Shown here one piece after another: positions 18,705-27,085 of a DNA stretch of 64,000 bases. A program made the translations under genes and the position numbers. The notes beneath the pieces are model-generated. The model saw only the letters and a program-made list of their open reading frames with translations, was not told the DNA's origin and searched no databases. Numbering within the stretch: the first letter of the stretch is position 1; each line of letters begins with the position of its first letter. Origin of the DNA: Hymenopus coronatus (taxonomy: Eukaryota > Arthropoda > Insecta > Mantodea > Hymenopodidae); contig CM060890.1 of the NCBI GenBank assembly GCA_030762935.1, positions 66,590,765 to 66,654,764 of the forward strand, read 5' to 3'.

Positions 18705-20130
18705 GGTTCAAATAAGTATCCATGTTTCGATATAGATGGTGCTGCTAAGGCAAGGTGCTATTACCATATGTACTGTCATTTGCTACATGTCGCCAAAACA
18801 AGTTTGGAACTAAAATATTAATATAAAAATAATAGTTGCAACAAATCTTCACTTATCTTTTGGAATCCTTGGACTAGTTTCGCAATAAATCTATTGCATT
18901 GTCAACATTAATTTCCTTTTCATGAACATCAAAAACCAGACTAAAAGGAAATTAATGTTGACAATGTAATAGATTTATTGCGAAAATAATCCAAGGATTC
19001 CAAAAGATAAGTGAAGATTTGTTGCAACTATTATTCTTATATTAATATTTGTGTTATTACTTCACTGTTACTAGCTTCTTTTTACATTTATAAGTTTGGT
19101 ACTGATTCATTGGTTAGTCTGGATTTGACAGGCATATCAGTCATTCAATGTGCTTTCATTGAAATGGAAAAAAAGTACAATGCTGTCCAATTTGCTTTTT
19201 AACTTTGGATGGAAAAACTGCAAGGAGATAAATGTGAAATTGGATGTTGTTTATACGGTTATTTCGCCATCCATAATCACATTTAGATATTGGTTCAACG
19301 TGGTCAAATATCAATTTTTAATGAGACCCAGGATGCCTGGCAGATGTGATTACTAATGAAATCATTGAAAAAGTGCATAATATGATTTTCAATTATCATT
19401 GAAAAAAAAAAAAAAAAAAGGTTGCAAAGTGGTAGATGGATAGATGTATCATTGGTAATGGCAATTCATATTTTAAGCAATAAGTTGTAGATGAAAAAGT
19501 TGTCGGCCTGATGATGCCATGATTGCTCACAGTGAACAACAAACAAATGTAGCTTTCACCTTCAAAGCCATGTTTGGAGCAGTTTGAGGGAAATCCGAAG
19601 TACTTTTTTCATTGAGTAGTCAACATCGATGAGACCTATATTCGTCAGTATACTCTGGAATCCTATCAAAACATACGGTTGTTACCAATGAATCTGCTTG
19701 AAGGCAAGACAGTCCATCAGCAGGAAAAGTATTGATGAGTTTTAGGGATGCAAAAGTTGTCATTCCCACTAACAATTACTGAAATACTAGTGAGTCATTG
19801 CCCCGATTTGACCAGAAGTGAAGTAGACATGGTCCCATTTGGTGAAAAATCATGAGAATGCACCAGCACATTCATTTAGAGTTGTTGTCATCAAGCTACA
19901 TGAATTGTATTATTTTGCCACACCCCTATATTTACCTGGCCTGGCTCCCTGTGATTTCTTGTTCCCAAGCACGAAGAAATGTCTTGCGGGAATAAAATTA
20001 TGATCAAAAGCAGTCATCGTTGAGATAGAGGCATATTTTGCAGAGTTTTACAATTCCTTGAGCTGAAATTAATATGGAACTAATGGGAAATTTGTCATAG
20101 AAAATATTTTCTCTATGTCAAAGAATCTGA
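18705..20130 (+). mobile_element. Mariner transposon relic
   Basis: The plus strand preserves a mariner transposase in pieces across frames. It begins MEKKYNAVQF near 19171, then GKNCKEINVKLDVVYT, ISPSIITFRYWFN and ITNEIIEKVHNMI. Near 19625 is the DETYIRQYTLES block (first acidic residue, cognate of DETWIHHYTPES). Near 19855 is HENAPAHS (the second Asp replaced by Glu), and near 19937 PGLAPCDF. The frame is destroyed by stops and shifts. Outer limits are approximate: the GGTGGTTCAAATAAGT at 18705 looks terminal, but no matching right end was found. Confidence 0.65.
18813..19050. repeat. 108-bp perfect-length foldback (hairpin)
   Basis: Left arm 18813-18920 and right arm 18943-19050 are inverse copies with 4 differences in 108 and a 22-base loop. 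Neither arm is coding. It lies between the putative left end of the mariner relic and its transposase. In RPB2 pre-mRNA it would form a long duplex. It could be a foldback MITE nested in the mariner or an inverted duplication. Confidence 0.85.
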
Positions 20131-21267
20131 CCATTTAATGGGGTAGAAAAACAATTAATGAAAATTAAGGAAGACATGAGAAATGATATGAAAGATGCAA
20201 AAACAGAGTTGTAGATCAAAAGAAATATGGAGAGGAGAGATGTAGTAGGTTTAACTAAGTTATTTCAGGAATAAAGAAAGGAAAGCAATGTAAGTAGTCT
20301 ATACAAGAGATTCTGGAAAGCAAATTTAGATGGTGTTACAGCAGAGTTGCCTAAAAGTGGCACAGTGGGTTATTCTCCTCACCCTCCTCCACTCTCTTTT
20401 GCTTAGATGCATGGTTCATGCAGCAAATAGGTGATTGTCACTGGCTATTGCAGTATGTCTCCACTCCTTTCAGTTTCATACCTTAGAAAATCAGTGTCAG
20501 GCAGCCAACATGTCCCGTTACAAATTCCACCCTGAATGGCAAAATCATATTTTGTTACTTATTATGGGGCCAAAGCATGTTGTGCAATATGTTTAAAAGA
20601 ATTTTTATTACACCATAATATAATATACAGAAGAATTTTAATAACTGGCAATCAAGTACTACAACACCAAAATTCTCACTGGTTCATGAAGAAGATTCAA
20701 AGAATTGAACGTAAACTTCTTGAGAGCAAGCCTTCTTCTAGTCTTAATAATACATGATAACATATTGCTTGCAAGCTATGGGATTGTAAAACTATTAATT
20801 GAAGGTGCTATCGAGGCTAACAATGATAACCTAATCTCCAAGAAGAATAGCAAATCAAATTAAAATTCCAAAATATCAATTAATATGCACTTTAAAATAT
20901 ATATTTCATAATGGAATTTAATAAAATATTATGCTTATAAAATGTGTAAAAAAAATATTTTATTTGTTTGCCACTGAATCTTCCCAGCACTATCCCCATA
21001 TCTATTACATCACTAGGTAGGGTAACTAGGAACAAGAAAAAGTAACTGCCCTGTTTCTCCTCAATGACACCGCTGTGTTACAAGGTTGGAAGATGGTCAA
21101 GTTTTCAGATTTTGAAGACTACGAGGAACAAGAATGAGTTATAAGGCAGGCATGCCATTCAGCACACACTTGTGAACACCTCTACTTCACCCCTAAATAG
21201 GGGTATGAATTTGACTTGCTTTTATCTTCAGGTAGGTCATCAAGATATGTGCAGTGATGAACATATT
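20131..21267. other. RPB2 intron 3 stretch, nothing recognised
   Basis: AT-rich sequence. A purine-rich portion at 20150-20330 contains AAGAAATATGGAGAGGAGAG-like text, possibly relic coding on the plus strand, but no domain was recognised. Confidence 0.4.
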
Positions 21268-21555
21268 GCCCTCCGTGGTGTAATGGTTACCATGCTAACT
21301 TTATATGCCCAAGGTTACGGGTTCAAACCCGGCGGACGATTTTTTTGGGTGTAAAAATCCTTAGCATGGCTTCCTTCAGAAGGGAAGTAAAGCAGTTGGT
21401 CCCGTGTCGTAGATTTATGGCACGTAAAAGAACCTCAAGCCTGAGAGAGGCCTCTGAGCAAAATTAAATGGTCTTTCACACCCAATTAGAATGGGACACT
21501 GAGAACCACAGTAGTTAAAGAGTGTCCATAAATAACACGCCATTTACATTTATTT
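21268..21555 (+). repeat. SINE-A copy 1 (tRNA-derived)
   Basis: The head GCCCTCCGTGGTGTAATGG is followed by TTACCATGCTAAC and by a B box in GGTTACGGGTTCAAACCCGG, forming a tRNA-like cloverleaf head. A body with GGTGTAAAAATCC and AGAACCTCAAGCCTGA follows. The tail ends ATAAATAACACGCCATTTAC. This is the most complete head among the copies. Antisense to RPB2, intron 3. Confidence 0.85.
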
Positions 21556-21950
21556 GCAGTGATAAACATTCAGTGGCATTTCATAAACATGTCCAGGACT
21601 AAGTTTAGAATGGAATGGGTGGAGAATTCTTATTTGTTCTGCACAAACATAATATTGTTTAATATGTTCTAAAAATCCTGAATGTACTATCATGGCTTAA
21701 CATCAACATTTCACGAATAGCCATTCTGAATAACATGGTGTTCATTGTTTGTCAGGTATAGAATGCCAAAGTAAACCCCATGAACCAAAGGATACCTTCT
21801 AAAGTAGCAACAGGTGTGGCCAACAAGAAATATCAAACACCAATATGTTGCATCCTAGCTATCAAGTTGCTAAACTGATAGTGGAAAAGAGCAAGCCTTT
21901 TTCAGACAGAGTTGGATAAGAGTATGATTCATTTAAAACACTTAGCCTAG
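21556..21950. other. RPB2 intron 3 stretch, nothing recognised
   Basis: Spacer between two SINEs. No coding or repeat signal was recognised. Confidence 0.4.
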
Positions 21951-22291
21951 GAAGAAGGCGGTGGTGCCATGGACTGCTGGCCTCTCACTAGGTGGCCTGG
22001 GTTCTATTCCAGAGGACTGCATGGGATTTTTGTATACAAAGCAGTATTTGGGCAAGTTTTCTTTGGGTTCTCTGATTTCCCCTGCCATTCATTCCATCAA
22101 TTGCTCCATAATCATATTTCCTGTCATTTCATATCATTCACTTTCCCCCTTACTAGGCATGAGCTGATCAATCATCTTGGCTTCTCTCTGATCCAGAGAC
22201 CCTGCTCAACAGGTACCCAATTCCAGATGCTGGGTTGTAAGTCCTGAAGGGCGCTATCCTATAATATATGAGGAGGGTAAACAAAGAAAGA
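21951..22291 (+). repeat. Second type of tRNA-derived SINE (SINE-B)
   Basis: The head GGTGGTGCCATGGACTGCTGG, then GGCCTGGGTTCTATTCC as B box, indicates a tRNA-derived promoter. The body is unrelated to SINE-A, and the 3' end is an (AAAG)n tail (AAACAAAGAAAGAAAG). Only one copy is seen in this window. Limits are approximate. Confidence 0.55.
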
Positions 22292-22650
22292 AAGCCCAGG
22301 AAGAACCTCAATAGTTTCCAGAATAGGCGAAATGAATTCAGACATAGAAGAGCAAATTAACCTCTATAATAAAATGTCTTACATGGTACTCATTTGCTTT
22401 AAGTGCAGTGATATTAGGCATAAATGACAATTAACTATATTTATTAGAGGAGTAAATTAAATGTAATTGAGGAATTCCTGGGTTTAGTACCCATAAAGGG
22501 ACATCCATTGGGCACAGATATTTTTTATGCATTGTACGATGTTGCTTGTAAATATGAAATGCTTTAAAATTAAATAACTCAGAAGTTTGAGAACAAGTGA
22601 AGTAGTTCAAATATAATAGTTGAAAATAGACTTATAGTGACTCATCTCGC

Positions 22651-23079
22651 TTAAAATGAAATTTTCAAGTCATATGTTTTAAGGGCATTTGCCCTCTTCA
22701 GTTGAGGTCCAACAAATGGCTGGAAGTTATGCCTGTGGTCCATTATGGTGGAGACATCTGGTGTTTTCAGCAGAAGTTCGTAATCATGTAGCAGAATTCC
22801 AAAATTCATGAGCTGATCTTTGTGTTGTGTAATGAGAATATTCCACGAAACTGTGAGTGCTGCCAGGTTGTTTACACATTTTAGCAACTTTATGTCATTT
22901 TCTATTTCATGATGTGATGTCCAAAAATGGTGTGCAACTAACAATTTATCCATCTGTTTCTGTTTGATGTGCCTGAAATGTTTTTTTAACCTTGTTTCCA
23001 GTCTTCTTTTAATTTGACCAATGTAACATAATTTGCAGTCCTTGCAATCAATTTTGTACATGCCCGATCTCTGGTTCAT
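22651..23079 (-). pseudogene. PLE GIY-YIG endonuclease segment
   Basis: A 142-codon open stretch with SGMYKIDCKDCKLCYIGQIK at its start: the CxxC..YIG form of the GIY-YIG domain used by PLEs, followed by RLETRLKKHFRHIK with its conserved Arg and His. The tail contains LKRANALKTYDL, encoded by the hammerhead-like hairpin at 22683-22701. It is the C-terminal part of the split PLE and has no start of its own. Confidence 0.75.
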
Positions 23080-23202
23080 AGGTATGGGGTCTTTAATGAC
23101 TGTTTTCAGTGCATTTTTTTATGTTGAATTGGTTATTTGAAGCTAAACATGTGTTAAATTTTTTTTTAATTTTTTTATCTGCTGTTGGGTGATAAGTGAA
23201 TT

Positions 23203-24055
23203 TTTACTTTCTCTATATGTACTATGTACATAATGTGTAGAGAAGGTATTGCACTCCACCCAAAAATTTGATACAGAGATTTAACCGGAAATACATGTTT
23301 TAGGGTCCCCTGTATCCAAATAAAGTATTTTCAGAAAAAGGCCTGTGTCTGTGAACACGATAACTCAAAAACGAAAAGTTGTTAAAATACCAAACTTGGT
23401 ATTTAGGTTTAGTATCTTCCAGGGATGCAACACAAAGATTTTGAGAAAAATCCCCCCACCCCAAACTACCCTTTACATGGAACATTTTTCAAAAATTTTT
23501 ATTTTCTACAAAATAGCTCTAACGATTTTGATTAAAATATTGTATATTAAAGATATTTACCTGACAAATAAAATGTATATCTTCAATTTTCTGGGAATAG
23601 CCTCTGAAGCTTACTTTATTCTGGATGAAATTTATGGAATTTTGCATAGCTGTTAAAGCGTAAGAGATAGATAAAAGCCTACTACATACAAAATGTAGAG
23701 CACATTAAAATACACAATTTATGTTGTATACATTTTTTCGTGGAGTTGGCTGTTATTTAGATATTCTTTTTTGTTTGGTTTCAGCTTTAAAAAACATACT
23801 TTTCTCACACAGGAATTTGTCAACTCCTGTCCACACAAACAAAGGAACTTCAGTCACATAGCAACCAGCTTTTGACTATCAATTTAACCTATGGCACTCT
23901 CTCATTTCGTTTCTACTTTCAAGGAAGCTAGTAATAAGACTATTTCTGTTAATTTGTTCTCGATTGCATGAAGTAAATAGAAGCATAAGCTTCCTAACAA
24001 TAATGTGTTGCAGAGATATAGAGAAAGTCATGTGAATGGAACACAGCAGATTTTT
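23203..24055 (-). repeat. R900 repeat, copy b (inserted in PLE)
   Basis: Full-length copy. One end is ACTTTCTCTATATGTACTAT, the other ATATAGAGAAAGTCATGTG then AATGGAACACAG, so ACTTTCTCTATA is inverted near both ends. It breaks the PLE frame between NGFNPDIIDQKIEKHKEK and FTYHP. On the plus strand 23345-23656 is open for 103 codons, a frame also open in copies at 39256-39516 and 63508-63128. Strand is given relative to the 62742-63605 copy, taken as plus. Confidence 0.8.
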
Positions 24056-24180
24056 ATATGTAATTTTTGGCTTTTATGTGGACAAAATGGTGATTTGTTT
24101 TAATATTAATTTCTCCTTATGTTTTTCAATTTTTTGGTCAATGATGTCTGGGTTGAAACCATTGGCTGAGGCCGTGTCTC

Positions 24181-24522
24181 TTAATGGAGGTATTCTGTGT
24201 GGTATTCTTCTGGGTCGAGTGGCATGCTGAGGAGTTTGTGACTTGAGCTGTTGAAGATTGCCCATTTGTGAGGTTTCAGGTTAAAACTATTCCATTTTAT
24301 GTAATTGTCTGTATGTGTGGTCTTCCTGTAGATGCCATATGTGATCTTTTGTTCTTTCTGTGATATTTTTAGGTCCAGGTATGGTAGAATTTGGTCTTTG
24401 TCTGTTTCTATTGTGAACTGTATATGCCTGTCTTGTAGGTTTAACAATTTTAGAGAGTCTTCTGCTAGTTTTTTGGGGACTACTGCAAAAGCATCCACAT
24501 ATCTAAACCATTTTTTGAACAC
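24181..24522 (-). pseudogene. PLE reverse transcriptase segment
   Basis: A 113-codon open stretch carrying WFRYVDAFAVV (RT catalytic motif with Ala in place of the second Asp), then LLNLQDRHIQFTIET, LPYLDLKISQ and YRKTTHTDNYIKWNS. These follow the PLE RT thumb order. The loss of one catalytic Asp, together with frameshifts on both sides, means no active enzyme. Confidence 0.8.
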
Positions 24523-25540
24523 ATTAGGAAAACTGGAAGTTATGTGAACCTCAAGTCATCCCATGTACAGATTTGCTAAAAAGGGTGAAAGTGGGTTACC
24601 CATTGCTAAGCCTGAGGATTGTCTGTAAAATCTGCCATTGAATTGGAAATAATTCTGATTGATGCATAGTTCTGTCAAAGTATGGAAGTCCTCTATTTCT
24701 TTCTTGTTTTAGCCTATGTTTGTGAGCCATGCTTTGAAGGTTTCAAGTAATTTTTAACTGGAAAATAATGATTTCATGTTCAAATGAGACCAACACATCA
24801 TTGGTTGAAACTATGTAATGTTCTGGATGTTTTATTAGTTCCAAGGAATTTTTAATGGAAAGATTGTTCTGTTCCGGGAGGCTATTGAATTTGTTGACTA
24901 ACCACTTTGATAATTTGTAGGTTGGGAAGTTTATACATGGGTTTGTCTGGTTTGTGAATTTTTGGCATAGCATAAAGACATGGTAGAGTTGGGTTTGCTT
25001 CTTTCAATTTGAATTTATCTAGTTCTGGTATAATTTTGTTTGTTCTATTGTGCTTTAGGGGTATTGATAGTGTGCTTAATGGATTTTTACTTTCTTCTGT
25101 ATGTTCTTTATTCTCTAAAAGGGTTTCTATTTTTGAAATGTAGTCTTTTTTTGTCCATTATGACAGTCATGCTTCCCTTATCTGCTTTTAAATAGATTAC
25201 CAGATTTTTGTTCAAGGACCTGATTATTTGTCTTTGTTCTGTACTTTTTTGTTTTTGATTTGCTGAAATATAGGTGCACATTCTCTCTTTATTGTGATTT
25301 TTTCAATGCAGTTTAGTTCTTTTGAGGCCAGTTATATGTCCCTTATATAATCTTGGATGTTGGTCGAGAATTGAGTGCACGTTTTGAAGCCCCATTTAAA
25401 AATTCTAATTCTTCGTTATGGAAGGTTTCTTCAGAAAGATTTACATTAGTTGGTTTATTGGACCTTATATTGTGTTGGATTTGGTATTTGCGTGTCTGTT
25501 CGCTGATTTTTCAATTTTTTCAATAATTGTAGTAGTATAA

Positions 25541-25733
25541 TGATGGGGAAGCCTGGGCAAGGCTATTTACCCTTCAACGGCACCCCTGTTATAAGGTTTA
25601 CATTTGTGCAGGAAAATTGAGCAAATAAAAGAAAATGAGACATATATTAAAGATTAATTAATTGAACCAAAGCTCTTAAATTAATTCACCAACATGCAGA
25701 CACTTGTTCATTATGTTTGTAGATTGACGAGTA
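25541..25733. other. Left flank of LINE insertion
   Basis: Short AT-rich spacer between the PLE and the LINE; nothing recognised. Confidence 0.5.
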
Positions 25734-25744
25734 TATGGTGGCTG

Positions 25745-26011
25745 ATGATGATGATGATGATGATGATGATAATGGTGTTTATGGGCGCTCAACTGCCGAG
25801 GTCATAAGCGCCCTTAAGATTAAAACTTGGCAATAGGCAGTAAGAAAATACCAAAAAAAAAAAAAAAAAAAAAGTAAACACAAGTAAAAGAGCTAACACA
25901 GTTGAAACAGAAGTAACAGAACGGTCCAGCCCTCTAAACAGAGCTGGATATAAAACTCCATCTAAAATCAACACATTAAAATTAAGAGTTTAAAAAAAAA
26001 CTGCTATCACA
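25745..26011 (-). other. LINE 3' UTR with (ATC)n tail
   Basis: Between the RNase H stop and the target-site duplication. It ends, in element sense, with GACCTCGGCAGTTGAGCGCC and then about nine ATC units. A run of about 22 T (A on the plus strand, 25853-25874) lies inside. The trinucleotide tail, not poly(A), is usual in RNase H-bearing LINEs. Confidence 0.8.
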
Positions 26012-27085
26012 CTAAAACGTCAAGGTAAAAGAAACTTTTGCTAAAAATTTAAAAACCCTGTCCACTGCTCTTGGGTCATCTGCCAGGACCTCAGCAAGAG
26101 AGGCCGGCCTGCCCATAGATGACCGAATGTGTGCCAGGTGACCACACTCCAGCAACACATGATGAACTGTCTGTGCCTCCCCACAGAGCGCACAGACAGG
26201 AGCAGGTTCACGTTTAAAAAGGTAACTGTGCGTAAAAATACAGTGGCCAATTCTTAGCCGAGCTAGTACTACCTCCTCCCGGCGGAATAAACGAGAGGAG
26301 GTTACCCAGTTGTTCACCTCTCGCAGCTTATTACCACGGAGAGCCGACCACTCCGCATGCCAAGTCGAAAAAACGGCTCTCCGTACAACCACTCTAAAAT
26401 CTTCTGCTGTTGAATGGGTAATCGTAACACTGGGCGCTGTGACTGCCGATTTCGCTGCCAAATCCGCCGTGTCATTCCCTGGCAAGCCAATGTGTCCAGG
26501 AATCCATGCGCACTCCACATTAAAACCAGAAGTGTGCAAAATGTGGAGAACGTCCTGGATGCGCTGCACCAAAGGATGGTAATTGTACAGCTCACGAATG
26601 CTCTGAAGGGTACTAAGGGAATCACTAAGAATAAGGCAGTCACCTAATTTTCGACGTCGAATACACAGAAGGGCTTGATAAATAGCATATAGCTCGGCAG
26701 AACATATAGATGTGCAACTAGGCAAACCGTAAGTAGAAGTTGCGGTTCCAGTGACAAAGGCACATCCAACACCGTCGGGGCTCTTACTACCATCGGTGTA
26801 AATACAAATACGGCCACTGTATTTGGATAAAAATTCTAAAAAGCAACGACGAATACTATCAAGCGGCGTAACAGATTTCCCGTAGAGCGACATCCCGAGA
26901 TCGACATGGGAGGTAGCGCGTAACCAAGGGGGGTGTATACTCTCTCCCTTGGATAACAGCCGAGGAATGTCAACTTGGTGCTGGCGTAGAAGCTCACGGA
27001 AACGAAAACCTGCTGGCCTGGGGCTCAGAGAGCGGAGGCGGTATCGCTCGTGCAGCTCAGGGGAGAAAAACGCGTGATAAGTTTG
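26012..27085 (-). pseudogene. LINE ORF2, RNase H and C-terminal knuckle (frame-shifted part)
   Basis: Open from about 27085 to the stop at 26012. It begins FFSPELHERYRLRSLSPRP, directly continuing ORF2 in another frame. The RNase H residues are intact: YTDGSKSPDG (Asp), CSAELYAIYQAL (Glu), ILSDSLSTLQS (Asp), and WIPGHIGLPGNDTADLAA (His, Asp). The C-terminal zinc knuckle is CALCGEAQTVHHVLLEC. The first Met of the visible frame (26893) is internal, so this is not a separate gene. Confidence 0.85.

Larger units (their letters stand above)
22640..25540 (-). mobile_element. Penelope-like element (PLE), decayed, split by R900
   Basis: Read right to left, the N-terminal region near 25200 gives NLVIYLKADKG. 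The PTYKLSKWLVNKFNSLP block follows at 24930-24880. Then comes the catalytic region WFRYVDAFAVV at about 24510, LPYLDLKISQKEQKITYGIY and RKTTHTDNY. The R900 copy at 24055-23203 interrupts the frame. The linker resumes with FTYHP, then the GIY-YIG domain at 23079-22900: SGMYKIDCKDCKLCYIGQIK. The order RT then GIY-YIG is diagnostic of PLEs. YVDA replaces the catalytic YVDD, and frames are shifted, so it is inactive. Confidence 0.85.

Noticed and set aside
21268..21340. Functional tRNA gene
   Set aside because: A and B boxes are present but the stems are imperfect, and the same head occurs in several dispersed copies with a shared non-tRNA body. It is a SINE.
22651..23079. Stand-alone GIY-YIG homing endonuclease gene
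   Set aside because: It is preceded on the same strand by PLE reverse transcriptase and linker sequence interrupted by R900, so it is the PLE C-terminus.
26893..26895. Separate RNase H gene starting at the Met near 26893
   Set aside because: The frame is open upstream to about 27085 and continues ORF2; this is the displaced C-terminus of ORF2.
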